Translations under genes and position numbers: made by a program | Notes under the pieces: generated by a model | Told to the model about the DNA's origin: nothing | What the model saw: the letters and a program-made list of their open reading frames with translations, nothing else | Databases searched by the model: none | In this document: positions 7,622 through 16,288 of the stretch, piece after piece | Numbering within the stretch: position 1 is the stretch's first letter | Layout: every line of letters starts with the position of its first letter | NCBI GenBank assembly: GCA_017621885.1 | Contig: JAGASD010000035.1 | Coordinates: 124,001-188,000, forward strand | Reading direction: 5' to 3' | Length of the DNA stretch: 64,000 nt | Origin: Clostridia bacterium | GTDB taxonomy: Bacteria; Bacillota; Clostridia; Oscillospirales; Acutalibacteraceae

Positions 7622-9112
7622 TTAATCTTCATTTTCTTCTCTTGCTTGTTTAATAACCTCTTCGGGAACCGCCTCACCGTGTTTTACAAACAATATCAAA
7701 AGAATTGAAAGTGCGAACATTATGGGGCTGTATACAAAGAGTGAAAGGTATGAACCTGAAACCATACGGACAATACCGTAAACGATGGGAGAAGCAATCT
7801 GTGCTGAGAATGTTGCTGTATAATAGTAGCCTGTAAATGTACCAACCTTATCAACACCGCCGATTTCAAGAACAAGGGGCAATGTGTTAACCGTGATAAG
7901 CATATTTGCAAAGCCACCGAAGATAAGAGCAACCCAGATAAGAGCCATACTTCTTGTTAATACGTAAAGAAGGAATACTCCCATAAATACGAAAAGACCT
8001 ATAAGGATTGTTTTCTTTCTGCCAAGCTTTTTACCCATCTTACCTGCAGGAATTGCAGCAACTGCGGAGCAAATTGCAAACAAGGTTGTCATAATGGTTG
8101 CCTCACCTGTTGATTTGCCGAGAACCTCAGCCGCAAAGAGTGCAAAGAATGTTGTAATTGCATTTGTACCGCAGAAGAGGAAGAACAAACCGCCAAGCAT
8201 TGCAACAAGGCTCTTTCTTTCACCTTTGGAAAGCTTCTGATTTTTCTTTTCTTCTTTCTTTGCTGCTTTTTCTGCTTTTGCTTTAGCCTTTTCGTCAGCC
8301 AACTGATTTTTATAAGCAGCAGCATCAAGCTTGCTTGAAGGCTCATTAACAAAGAAACGGATAACAAGCATACCTGCAACCATAACAACTGCACCAACAA
8401 GGAACACAAAGGGGAAGCTTGTTGTCTGCTCGTTTTCGGCTGTAACCTTAACACCTGTAACCAACGCATAAACTGCTGACACAATTCCGCCGGCAGCAAG
8501 ACCGATAACTGAACCGACACCACCCATAAGGTTGATGATAGCATTACCTTCACTTCTCAAGTGAGGAGGCGTAAGCGCAGGCATAAGAGCAACTGCGGGA
8601 GCTCTCCACAGAGACATTGAGAAAACAAAAAGAATAATACAAATCATTGTTACGGAAAGAGAATTCGTCAATGCAACCATAGGTATAATCGCAAATAATA
8701 TTGCTGAAACGGGGGCACCGTAAACAACGAAAGGTCTGCGTTTACCGAGCTTTGAGCGGCAACGGTCAGAAAGCTTACCGAATGTGGGCTGGAATATAAC
8801 ACCGAAGATGTTATCAAACGTCATAATAACACCGATAAACAACGGAACAAGAGTAATACCGCCTGCCGCAGTGCCAACATCCTGACCCTGTGACTTTGCA
8901 AATTCAGCAAGAAGCGGGAACATTTCGTTAAGCTTTGCGCTCAAGCCGGTAATCCATGCGGATTCTGAAAGCAATCTGTTAAGAATTTTTGTAATATATG
9001 GGTCATAAATAGCCCATGCAATTGATGATGCAAGAAAAGCAAAACCGGTTAATATAGTGTGACCTACATGAAGCTTACCGTTTTTCTCGCAAAAAAGCTG
9101 TTTGTCGTTCAT
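7622..9112 (-). CDS. MFS sugar transporter (SLC45/GPH-like)
   Basis: 496 residues, 12 predicted membrane helices with a long Lys/Ala-rich cytoplasmic loop (about residues 255-300) in the middle. The cytoplasmic GKLSDRCRSKLGKRRPFV motif between helices 2 and 3 is characteristic of the sucrose/SLC45 and related MFS sugar:cation symporters. A disaccharide or oligosaccharide is the probable substrate; the exact sugar is not readable. The ATG follows an AAAGGAG SD. It is transcribed alone, with terminators on both sides. Confidence 0.82.
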   Translation of the reverse strand: MNDKQLFCEKNGKLHVGHTILTGFAFLASSIAWAIYDPYITKILNRLLSESAWITGLSAKLNEMFPLLAEFAKSQGQDVGTAAGGITLVPLFIGVIMTFDNIFGVIFQPTFGKLSDRCRSKLGKRRPFVVYGAPVSAILFAIIPMVALTNSLSVTMICIILFVFSMSLWRAPAVALMPALTPPHLRSEGNAIINLMGGVGSVIGLAAGGIVSAVYALVTGVKVTAENEQTTSFPFVFLVGAVVMVAGMLVIRFFVNEPSSKLDAAAYKNQLADEKAKAKAEKAAKKEEKKNQKLSKGERKSLVAMLGGLFFLFCGTNAITTFFALFAAEVLGKSTGEATIMTTLFAICSAVAAIPAGKMGKKLGRKKTILIGLFVFMGVFLLYVLTRSMALIWVALIFGGFANMLITVNTLPLVLEIGGVDKVGTFTGYYYTATFSAQIASPIVYGIVRMVSGSYLSLFVYSPIMFALSILLILFVKHGEAVPEEVIKQAREENED

Positions 9113-9185
9113 AAATCTTCTCCTTTGCGGTTTTTAGATTTTACAAAATTCATTTTAACATACAAAATTCAAAAATCAATTAAAT

Positions 9186-9236
9186 AAAGAGCCTGTAATT
9201 ATTTTTTGGAACTTTCCATAAATAATACGGCTCTTT
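9186..9236 (-). terminator. Terminator of the aldolase operon
   Basis: Arms AAAGAGCC / GGCTCTTT, extended inward by an imperfect AT stem, followed on the minus strand by a short AT-rich stretch. It lies 22 nt after the aldolase stop. Confidence 0.6.
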
Positions 9237-9258
9237 TTTGTGTATTTCTTCTTTTTAT

Positions 9259-10383
9259 TTACTGTTTACTTCTGTAGCTTTCAGCTTCCCAGTTCACTAT
9301 AAAATCCGTAAGCTCCGGACTCATAGGCTTTGCTCCGCCGAAGCTTTCGGCGAAAACGGCAATTTTCATTGCATCATTAAAAAGTGCAACTGCGGTTTCA
9401 CTACCCTTTTGAGAGTAATCCACGCCGTAAAGTCCGCAACCTTTCACAAAAATAATTTTGGGTAAAAATCCGTTTTTCTCTTTGTAATCTTCAACGGTGC
9501 CTCTAATTTCATCCACTTTTTCAACATAAATGGGATAAGGCTTGCAATAAACAACCTGGTCAGGATTGAAGGGAAGATATATTTTATTAAAGCTCTCTTT
9601 ATCCTTAGCAAAATCCAAAGCAACTGTTGAGGGCTCATAAGTGATTATGCTGTCTTCACCGAAAACCGCTGAAATTTCGTTTACCATATCCTGGAAATTT
9701 TCGCTTTCAAAGTCACCTATTTCAAAATCTGCTTCCTTTGTAACCTCTGCCCTGATTTTTGCAATAACAGAGTAAAGCTTTTCACCCAAAGCCTCAACCT
9801 CATCGGCTGAAACAAAAATACCGTGGTTTGCAAGAAGAACAATATCTGCATCCTTGCCCATTTTGTTTTTATACTCTGTAAGTGTATCGTAGCATATTTT
9901 TGCAAGGGTGTAGCCGGGCTTTACGGGGTCAATCCACAAAACGCTGTCACCGAAAAGCTCTTTTGCAACCTCTTTACCGTTATCAGCACAAGTAACACCG
10001 TTGACTATTGCCGGGTGTAAATGCAAAACGAAGCGCTGAGGAAAAAGGCTGTGCAAAGTGGTTTCAACACTGGGACGCTTGTTTTCCTGACCGGGAAGCT
10101 TTGCATCCATAAGGTCTTTAAGAGAAAGTGCTTCGCGCTCTTTATCGTTATCAGGATATGTTTTTGTAAAAATTTCCGCAATCTTACTGCGGCTCATAGC
10201 CACAAAGCCCTCTGCGGTAATATCGCAAAGTCTTGTGCCCGAGCCTTTAATATACATTGTATCCCCATCCTTTGCAGAGGTATTACCGCCGCCTGCAAGA
10301 ACGAGCTCTTCATTGCTGCCGTAAAAATTGGAAAAACCAACAAGTTCATCAATAATCATAATTCTATCTTCCTTTAAATACAT
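9259..10383 (-). CDS. Class II aldolase/adducin-family protein (YuxG aldolase-like)
   Basis: About 374 residues. The fold signature of class II aldolases is present: GGGNTS near the N-terminus, the zinc ligands in HLHPAIVNG, and ANHG. The length and the tail (FGGAKPMSPELTDFIVNWEAE) resemble the aldolase half of YuxG/RhaE-type bifunctional proteins, but the short-chain dehydrogenase half is missing. Cleavage of a ketose phosphate such as rhamnulose-1-phosphate is plausible but unproven. It is last in an operon with a GH43 glycosidase. I start it at MYLKED because AAGGAGG stands 7 nt upstream; that SD lies in a hairpin formed by a repeat (see 10391-10460). Confidence 0.75.
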   Translation of the reverse strand: MYLKEDRIMIIDELVGFSNFYGSNEELVLAGGGNTSAKDGDTMYIKGSGTRLCDITAEGFVAMSRSKIAEIFTKTYPDNDKEREALSLKDLMDAKLPGQENKRPSVETTLHSLFPQRFVLHLHPAIVNGVTCADNGKEVAKELFGDSVLWIDPVKPGYTLAKICYDTLTEYKNKMGKDADIVLLANHGIFVSADEVEALGEKLYSVIAKIRAEVTKEADFEIGDFESENFQDMVNEISAVFGEDSIITYEPSTVALDFAKDKESFNKIYLPFNPDQVVYCKPYPIYVEKVDEIRGTVEDYKEKNGFLPKIIFVKGCGLYGVDYSQKGSETAVALFNDAMKIAVFAESFGGAKPMSPELTDFIVNWEAESYRSKQ

Positions 10384-10390
10384 ATTCATA

Positions 10391-10460
10391 CCTCCTTGGC
10401 GAAAGGAGGGGGACGACGACACAGCCAAAGCGGAGTCGTGGTGGAGGATTCCGGCACCGC
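10391..10460 (-). repeat. Structured intergenic repeat carrying the aldolase SD sequence
   Basis: Read on the minus strand: CCTCCACC, an imperfect hairpin (ACGACTC with GTGTCGT), then GTCCCCCTCC, then a perfect 7-bp hairpin CCTCCTT-TCGCC-AAGGAGG. The last arm (10391-10397) is the only good SD for the aldolase gene. The same architecture recurs at 21575-21631. The repeat fills most of the gap between GH43 and the aldolase. Confidence 0.7.
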
Positions 10461-10487
10461 AAGGTACGTATAATAAAATCCTTTACC

Positions 10488-11429
10488 TTATATATGATCG
10501 GGGTATCTCTCAACTTCAATAACGCCATCGCATACTTTCATTTTTGCAATACGTGCGTTTCTTCTGTCACCGGGGAGACCGTCTGCCTCTGCATTTCTTG
10601 CGTGGTAGACGCAATAATACTGACCGTCAACCTTAATAACGCTGTTGTGACCCGTGCCCTCTTCCCATTCATTGCTTCTTAAAAGAGGTGCGTAGGTTTT
10701 ATCATCAGGCATTTTTCTGAAATCAACTTTTCTCAAATCCTGCTCGTCTGTTTTTGCGGCGGCATAGCCAACAAAATAGGTTTCGTCTTCATAACGTCCG
10801 CCGCTGTACATAAGGTACTGCCACTCGCCCTCTTTGAACCAGAAAGCGCCCTCAAGGGTATGCCAATGCTGGCCCTCTTTATATCGGTCACGCTTGAAAA
10901 TCTCCTCATCAATTGAGGGAAGAAGAACAACCTTAGGCTCGCCCTCAAGAGTATAGGGGTCGCTCATTTTCTGAACAACAATGTGTGTACCGATTCTTTC
11001 ACCCTCAAAGGTGTTAGGTGAATAGAAAAGGAAAAGACCTGCATCGGTTTTTACAATGTGAGAGTCAATGCTGAAGGGCGGTGCAATCTGACCCTTTAAT
11101 TCAAAGGGACCCATAGGGTTATCACCCTCTAAAACGTGCATTGCACCGTGGTGTCCGCCTTGGTCGGGCTCTGCTTCATCAAGCTCAAATGAGAAATAAA
11201 CGTAGAATTTATCATCAAGACAAATAACGGAAGGCGCCCAGAAATTCCTCCTGCCCGGTATTGTGAAAATCTGACCTTCAAATTTCCAATCACCCAGAAG
11301 AGTGTCACACGAGTAGCCGTAAAGACCGTCATCACCTGTAGTATATATATAGTATTTACCGTTATGCTCGATAATATAAGGGTCTGCCTGACCGATGTAA
11401 TTATCCTTGTCAATTTTTAAAAGCTGCAT
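10488..11429 (-). CDS. Glycoside hydrolase family 43 enzyme
   Basis: 313 residues, a single five-bladed beta-propeller catalytic domain without signal peptide, so probably intracellular. GQADPYII near residue 15 carries the catalytic-base Asp; a second Asp in the SHIVKTDAG region and the general-acid Glu in LEGAFWFK fit the family pattern. GH43 enzymes are arabinofuranosidases, xylosidases or arabinanases acting on plant hemicellulose or pectin; specificity cannot be decided here. The ATG overlaps the ygiQ stop by one base (TGATG), so translation is coupled. It should supply pentoses to the cell. Confidence 0.85.
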   Translation of the reverse strand: MQLLKIDKDNYIGQADPYIIEHNGKYYIYTTGDDGLYGYSCDTLLGDWKFEGQIFTIPGRRNFWAPSVICLDDKFYVYFSFELDEAEPDQGGHHGAMHVLEGDNPMGPFELKGQIAPPFSIDSHIVKTDAGLFLFYSPNTFEGERIGTHIVVQKMSDPYTLEGEPKVVLLPSIDEEIFKRDRYKEGQHWHTLEGAFWFKEGEWQYLMYSGGRYEDETYFVGYAAAKTDEQDLRKVDFRKMPDDKTYAPLLRSNEWEEGTGHNSVIKVDGQYYCVYHARNAEADGLPGDRRNARIAKMKVCDGVIEVERYPDHI

Positions 11430-13345
11430 CAATAACGCCTCTTTCCCGTATTTCGTCCGCGTCTGCTTTTATTGTTTCTGTTATTATTGCCACGCTGTTG
11501 CTCTTTTTGTTTTTTTGCCTGCTCGACCCTGTCTTTATAAGAGGGTTTAACAAGACATTTTTTATCAAAGCCGATTAAGTCTTCACGGTGGCACATTTTA
11601 AGAGCAGTTCTCACAAGGTCTGCGTTTTTCGGGTCACCGCATTGAAGAAGAGCACGTTGCATTCTTTTTTCATCCGCTGTTTTGGGAACATAGACCTTTT
11701 TCATTGTGAAGGGGTCAATTTCCGTATAAAACATTACTGTTGAAGCCGTACCCGGTGTGGGATAAAAATCCTGAACCTGCTCGGGATTATAGTTCCACCT
11801 TTTAATATGCTCGGAAAGCTTGACCGCATCCTGAAGGGTACTGCCCGGGTGACTTGACATAAGATACGGAACAAGGTATTGCTCCATGCCGAAGCTTTTT
11901 GTAAGCTCAAAATATCTGTCTCTGAATTTTTCATAAACCTTGAAATCAGGCTTACCCATAAGGCGCAAAACGTTGCCCGAACAATGCTCGGGAGCAACCT
12001 TCAGCTGCCCGCTTACGTGGTCCTTAACAAGCTTTTTGAAAAAAGCGTTACCCGAGGGAGATTTATCCGCTTGCAGGTAATCAAATCTTATACCCGACCG
12101 AATAAAAACCTTTTTAATCTTAGGTATTTTTTCAATTTCAGAAAGTAATTTTATATATTCCCTGTGATCTGCTTTAAGATTTTTACATGGCTCGGGAGCA
12201 AGGCATTTTTTATTTGCACAAACACCGCTTTTAAGCTGTTTGTCACAAGCCGGATGCCTGAAATTTGCAGTAGGGCCGCCAACGTCATTTATATATCCCT
12301 TAAAGTCTTTCATCTGTGTTAAAAGCTTTGCTTCTTCAACAACGCTTTCAATACTTCTTGAACGGACACTTCTGCCCTGATGAAAGGCAAGAGCGCAAAA
12401 ATTACAACCCCCGAAGCAGCCTCTGTTATGAGTCAGCGAAAACTGAACCTCGGCAATTGCAGGCACTCCCCCATCCTTTTCATAAGAAGGGTGATACGTT
12501 CTCATAAAGGGAAGCGCATAAACCTCATCAAGCTCTTCTCTTTCAAGGGGCGGCATAGGCGGATTCTGCACAAGCATTTTATCCCCGTAATATTCCACAA
12601 GTGCTTTTCCGTAAGCACTGTCCTGATTTTTATACTGAACCGAAAAAGCCTCGGCATAATATGCTTTATCTGTTTTCAGCTTTTGAGAGTCCCATTCGCC
12701 CGTGTAATCAAAGTGAATTTTGTCGCCCTTTTCACCAAGCCATACAGTGCCTCGCACGTCACGGATTTTATTAACAGGTACACCTTTATCAAGAAGCTGT
12801 GCAATTTTTCTTATAATATTTTCACCCATTCCGTAGGTGAGAATATCTGCACCCGAAGAAACCAGCAGACTTTCAAGAACCTTATCTTCCCAATAATCGT
12901 AGTGAGCAAATCTTCTTAAAGACGCTTCAAGTCCGCCGATAATAATAGGAGAATCGGGATACGCTTCTCTTATGAGCTTGCAGTAAACTGACGTTGCTCT
13001 GTCAGGCCTCAAGCCGAATTTACCGCCGGGGGAATAATAATCATAACTGCGCTTTCTTTTAGCAACTGTGTAGTGAGCAACCATTGAGTCAATGTTACCT
13101 GCGGATACCAAAAAGCCAAGACGGGGTTTGCCGAATCGCTTAAAATCCTCGCAATTATTGAATTTAGGCTGTGCAAGAAAAGCCACATTGAACCCTTGTG
13201 CTTCAAGAACACGGGTTATTATTGCCGCACCGAAGGAAGGATGATCCACATACGCATCACCGCATACGTAGACAAAATCCACCTCTGCCCAGCCTCGTTC
13301 TTCAACCTCTTTTAAATTTACAGGTAAAAAGCGTTCGCCTATCAT
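11429..13345 (-). CDS. YgiQ-family radical SAM protein
   Basis: 638 residues. An N-terminal cobalamin-binding-like region is followed by a radical SAM domain with the iron-sulfur motif CxxxCxxC in RGCFGGCNFCAL (about residue 315). The start FLPVNLKEVEERGWAEVDFV is typical of the YgiQ (UPF0313) family, whose reaction is still unknown. A Lys/Arg/Asn-rich tail (RGNNNRNNKSRRGRN) suggests nucleic-acid contact. The SD GGGTGAG overlaps the stop of the HAD gene 7 nt upstream. The GH43 gene follows with overlapping stop/start. Confidence 0.93.
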   Translation of the reverse strand: MIGERFLPVNLKEVEERGWAEVDFVYVCGDAYVDHPSFGAAIITRVLEAQGFNVAFLAQPKFNNCEDFKRFGKPRLGFLVSAGNIDSMVAHYTVAKRKRSYDYYSPGGKFGLRPDRATSVYCKLIREAYPDSPIIIGGLEASLRRFAHYDYWEDKVLESLLVSSGADILTYGMGENIIRKIAQLLDKGVPVNKIRDVRGTVWLGEKGDKIHFDYTGEWDSQKLKTDKAYYAEAFSVQYKNQDSAYGKALVEYYGDKMLVQNPPMPPLEREELDEVYALPFMRTYHPSYEKDGGVPAIAEVQFSLTHNRGCFGGCNFCALAFHQGRSVRSRSIESVVEEAKLLTQMKDFKGYINDVGGPTANFRHPACDKQLKSGVCANKKCLAPEPCKNLKADHREYIKLLSEIEKIPKIKKVFIRSGIRFDYLQADKSPSGNAFFKKLVKDHVSGQLKVAPEHCSGNVLRLMGKPDFKVYEKFRDRYFELTKSFGMEQYLVPYLMSSHPGSTLQDAVKLSEHIKRWNYNPEQVQDFYPTPGTASTVMFYTEIDPFTMKKVYVPKTADEKRMQRALLQCGDPKNADLVRTALKMCHREDLIGFDKKCLVKPSYKDRVEQAKKQKEQQRGNNNRNNKSRRGRNTGKRRY

Positions 13346-13352
13346 TAAAAAC

Positions 13353-14033
13353 TCACCCGTTTATTTCTTCAAGTAGTGAGGGTAATTCCTCAACAGTTTC
13401 AATCTGCAAAGCAGGTTTTTCGATTTCGGGGAAAATCCACGTACCCGTAGTTTTAACCCATACGCTTATACAACCGGCATTCCTTGAACCCTCAACATCA
13501 TTTAAAGGATGGTCACCCACATACATCATTTCACCGGGCTCTATCCCCATTTTTTCAGCCATCATAAGGAATATTTCCTTGTCAGGCTTTTCGTAAGGGG
13601 TATCACCGCTTACAATTATTTCATCAAACTCTTCTGTTAATTCAAGCATTTCCAGCTTTTTATACTGCAAAGTGGCATTACCGTTTGTAATAAGACCTAT
13701 TCTGTAACCCATAGACCTTATTTTTTCAAGCGTGGGCACAGCAAACTCATATTTTTCCGCAAGATGCTTAAAATGGCGAAGAACAATTTCTGTGTACTCC
13801 GAGAAGCTCGGAACAGTTTTGAATATGCCTTTTTCCACAAGATAGTTATAAATACCCCGCCAACCTTTATGTACAAAATGCTTATCCGCATAGGAGAGCT
13901 CCTGAATAAAAAACTCGTCTGTGATGCCGTCAGCAAGGTCAAAATGCTTTCTTAACTGTGGAACAAGCTTATTAATGGTTGCATATCTGTCAAAAAGTGT
14001 GTGGTCAAGGTCAAAAACAACAGCCTTTATCAT
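13353..14033 (-). CDS. HAD-superfamily hydrolase, YjjG-like
   Basis: 226 residues with the four HAD motifs: DLDHTLFD (residues 8-15, nucleophile and acid/base Asp), LITNGN (motif II), the Lys in YEKPDKEIF (motif III) and YVGDHPLNDVEG (motif IV). A helical C1 cap sits between motifs I and II. The DLDHTLFD form is shared with YjjG-type nucleotidases, so a house-cleaning nucleotidase or phosphoglycolate-like activity is likely. It heads an operon with ygiQ, GH43 and the aldolase. Confidence 0.85.
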   Translation of the reverse strand: MIKAVVFDLDHTLFDRYATINKLVPQLRKHFDLADGITDEFFIQELSYADKHFVHKGWRGIYNYLVEKGIFKTVPSFSEYTEIVLRHFKHLAEKYEFAVPTLEKIRSMGYRIGLITNGNATLQYKKLEMLELTEEFDEIIVSGDTPYEKPDKEIFLMMAEKMGIEPGEMMYVGDHPLNDVEGSRNAGCISVWVKTTGTWIFPEIEKPALQIETVEELPSLLEEING

Positions 14034-14117
14034 TCAAAAACACTCCTTTTCAAAAAAATAAAATACACAAAAATTGTAACATAAAAACTTTGTTATTTCA
14101 ACAAATATCAACACAAA

Positions 14118-14153
14118 AAATTCTCTTTACGAAAAATTTCGCAAAGAGAATTT
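14118..14153 (-). terminator. Intrinsic terminator after the AlkD-like gene
   Basis: Seventeen-base arms around a 2-nt centre (one G-T mismatch), AAATTCTCTTT... paired with ...AAAGAGAATTT, followed by T residues on the minus strand. Confidence 0.8.
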
Positions 14154-14155
14154 CA

Positions 14156-14845
14156 TCAATATTTTAAAGCTTTCAAATATTCTTTATTTTCAGGGGTAAC
14201 GCAATGGCTTTCAACGGCTTTTGAGATAGTTTTATTGTGTGTCCATTTGTCAAGACTGCGGTTTTCGAGAAATTTCACGCTCACCTCATATTGCTTAGAG
14301 AGAGCCGTTGCAAAATACCACGCGCGCATCATATTAACATAGTATTCATCACTTTTAATATCAGCAACCATCTGAAGAAAAGAAACATCAAACTCATCGT
14401 CAAGATAATACTGCATCAGGCACTTTATACCATAGCGAATTGTATAAGCTTCATCTGAATTTATCCATTTTTCAATTTCTTCAAGTAATTCTTTTTTATG
14501 CTTTTTAAAAATTTTCGGTGACATCATATCACAGGTTGCCCAGTTATCAACAAAGGGTAAAAATCTGTTCAATTCTTTTATGACAGTATTATAATCCTTT
14601 ACCATTTCAATAAGAAAAGCGTGAAGATTATTTTCTTCGTAATATTTATGGGGCAATTTTTTCAAAAAAACAACTTTTAAATCTGTTTTATTTATTTCTT
14701 TTGCAAATTTTCTTAAATCAGGCACTCGCACACCTAAAACCTTTTCAGGATTAACAGTGGGCATAAGCTTCTGATGAAATTCTTTGTATTCCGGGTCCGC
14801 CATTTCTTTAAGTTTTTGTTCTATATAGTAATGTATGTCAGTCAT
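14156..14845 (-). CDS. DNA alkylation repair protein, AlkD-like
   Basis: 229 residues, all-helical HEAT-like fold as in the AlkC/AlkD DNA glycosylases. The N-terminal YIEQKLKEMADPEYKEFHQKL and the GVRVPDLRKFAKEI segment are typical of this family. It should remove positively charged alkylated bases such as 7-methylguanine or 3-methyladenine. The ATG has a GAGGGAT SD. It is monocistronic, with a strong terminator at its 3' end and a repeat-rich region upstream. Confidence 0.85.
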   Translation of the reverse strand: MTDIHYYIEQKLKEMADPEYKEFHQKLMPTVNPEKVLGVRVPDLRKFAKEINKTDLKVVFLKKLPHKYYEENNLHAFLIEMVKDYNTVIKELNRFLPFVDNWATCDMMSPKIFKKHKKELLEEIEKWINSDEAYTIRYGIKCLMQYYLDDEFDVSFLQMVADIKSDEYYVNMMRAWYFATALSKQYEVSVKFLENRSLDKWTHNKTISKAVESHCVTPENKEYLKALKY

Positions 14846-15304
14846 AAACTAATCCCTCGCAATCGTATAAATGATAACATTTATGGGGGTTGTTTTCAAT
14901 AAATAATTTCAGATAGGCATTTTGTGACACAGAAGCTTGCGTTGACACAAGCTAATGCCGCAAGGCAATTCATGATGAAATCAAATCATGCTGACAAGCA
15001 ATTCATCTGAAGCAATATAGATGAATTGGCAAAAGCCATGAATTGACCTGACGGTCATGATTTCTCGCTTTGCTCCATGAAATGATTTGCTTCACAAATC
15101 ATTTTTAATTTGAAATTATAATCAACGCAGCGTTCCAAAATTTTGCATTTTGAATTTTGAATTTTGCATTGCAACAGCAGAAAGCCCCCGCCTTTCGGCA
15201 GGGGCTTTCCGCTGTGGATGTGGGGTGTGAAAGAGAAAGATATGGCTTGTGTAACAGGGGGTGCTGTTACACTATATAAACTCCTTTCGGAGATTATACC
15301 GAAA
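14846..15304. repeat. Gene-free region: mini-hairpin array plus repeat A copy
   Basis: No credible ORF. From 14956 to 15104 short ATTCATG/ATGAATT units alternate with small hairpins: TGCCGCAAGGCA (14956-14967), CATGAT/ATCATG (14971-14990), ATTCATCT/AGATGAAT (15001-15026), GGC-AAAA-GCC (15028-15037), GACC/GGTC (15045-15056) and AAATGATTTG/CAAATCATTT (15080-15104). Positions 15115-15172 hold an inverted copy of the AATTTTGCATTTTGAA repeat that also occurs at 21130 and 56020. Positions 15215-15304 show nothing further recognisable. Confidence 0.7.
15175..15214 (-). terminator. Probable terminator downstream of noc
   Basis: GC-rich hairpin with arms around AGAAAGCCCC / GGGGCTTTCC and extra CAGC/GCTG pairs, 90 nt after the noc stop. 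The T run is poor, so its efficiency is uncertain. Confidence 0.45.
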
Positions 15305-16144
15305 TCAAACAGCCTGAGTTGTAATTGTCGCTATTGTAGGGTCTTCAGGCTTTGAAATTCTTATTACATATTCAAAATATTCGTCCGTTTCGCTTTTGGC
15401 GGTATCTGCTTCGATACCCGCTTTTCTTATGGCATCAACTGCATGATTTAACGTGTTAAGGAAAATTCTCATATCCTTATACGCTCTCATCTGCGGACGG
15501 TTTTTTGATTTTTTTCTGCGTTGCACGTCATTTATGAGCCTTTCGGCTTCGGCAACAGTCAGATGACGTTCGATTATTATATCAAGAACTCGTCCGCGGG
15601 TTATGTTATCGGGTAAAACCAGCAACGCTCTTGCGTGGCGCTCCGTAAGTCCTGCACAGGATATTTTATCTCTGAGCGTTTCGGGAAGCCTTAAAAGCCG
15701 CAGTTTATTTGAAAGCGTTGACTGTGCTTTACCTAATTTTTTTGAAATTTCCTCTTGGGTAAGCCCGTGCTCCGTCATTAATCTTTCAATGGCAACTGCT
15801 TCCTCAAAAAAATCAAGATTTTGCCTTTGCACGTTTTCAATAATGGCAAACAGCGCAGACTGTTCATCTGAGACATCCATTACAATACAGGGGATTTTGC
15901 TCATACCAACCATTCTTGCAGCCCTCAACCGCCTTTCACCTGAAATAAGCTCGTAGCTTCCGTCGGAGCTTTTGCGTACGTTTATAGGTTGCAATATTCC
16001 GTTTGTTCTTATTGAAACCGCAAGTCCCTCAAGCTCGTTATAATCAAACCTTACACGGGGCTGATGGGGATTGGGTAAAATAACTTCATGTGGTAAAAGC
16101 TGTATCTGACAGTTCACTTTACTTCTTGATGATGACTTTAACAT
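15305..16144 (-). CDS. noc: ParB-family nucleoid occlusion protein Noc
   Basis: About 279 residues: ParB nuclease-like/CTPase domain (HQPRVRF, then GERRLRAARMVG, the CTP-binding box), helix-turn-helix (LTQEEISKKLGKAQSTLSNKL) and a C-terminal dimer domain. At the positions separating Noc from Spo0J/ParB, it has Gln in AQST, Lys six residues on and Arg at +28 (TERHA), as in Noc; +11 is Arg rather than Lys. rsmG lies upstream as in Bacillus. The N-terminal FSRFFGL membrane-binding helix of Bacillus Noc is not visible. I start at MLKSSS (SD AAAGGAT) because the longer frame begins inside the promoter. Confidence 0.82.
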   Translation of the reverse strand: MLKSSSRSKVNCQIQLLPHEVILPNPHQPRVRFDYNELEGLAVSIRTNGILQPINVRKSSDGSYELISGERRLRAARMVGMSKIPCIVMDVSDEQSALFAIIENVQRQNLDFFEEAVAIERLMTEHGLTQEEISKKLGKAQSTLSNKLRLLRLPETLRDKISCAGLTERHARALLVLPDNITRGRVLDIIIERHLTVAEAERLINDVQRRKKSKNRPQMRAYKDMRIFLNTLNHAVDAIRKAGIEADTAKSETDEYFEYVIRISKPEDPTIATITTQAV

Positions 16145-16210
16145 TTGGTATCCTTTCCGGTAATCAAATTCATCCACAAAGCCTGTCTTTTTCTCTCCCT
16201 CTGTGCTTAC

Positions 16211-16219
16211 ACTATACCA
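16211..16219 (-). promoter_or_regulatory. Extended -10 promoter of noc
   Basis: Minus strand TGG-TATAGT (TATAGT complement at 16211-16216), an extended -10 element with a poor TTTATT at -35. It lies between the rsmG terminator and the noc start at 16144, giving noc its own transcript. Confidence 0.5.
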
Positions 16220-16239
16220 CGCATTATCAAAAAAATAAA

Positions 16240-16273
16240 GCATTTTCGGTCGCGGTGAAACGACTGAAAATGC
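16240..16273 (-). terminator. Intrinsic terminator after rsmG
   Basis: Arms GCATTTTC / GAAAATGC with an inner GTCG/CGAC stem, followed on the minus strand by TTTATTTTTTT. It ends the GH31-rsmG transcript. Confidence 0.85.
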
Positions 16274-16288
16274 TTACATTCGGGAAAT

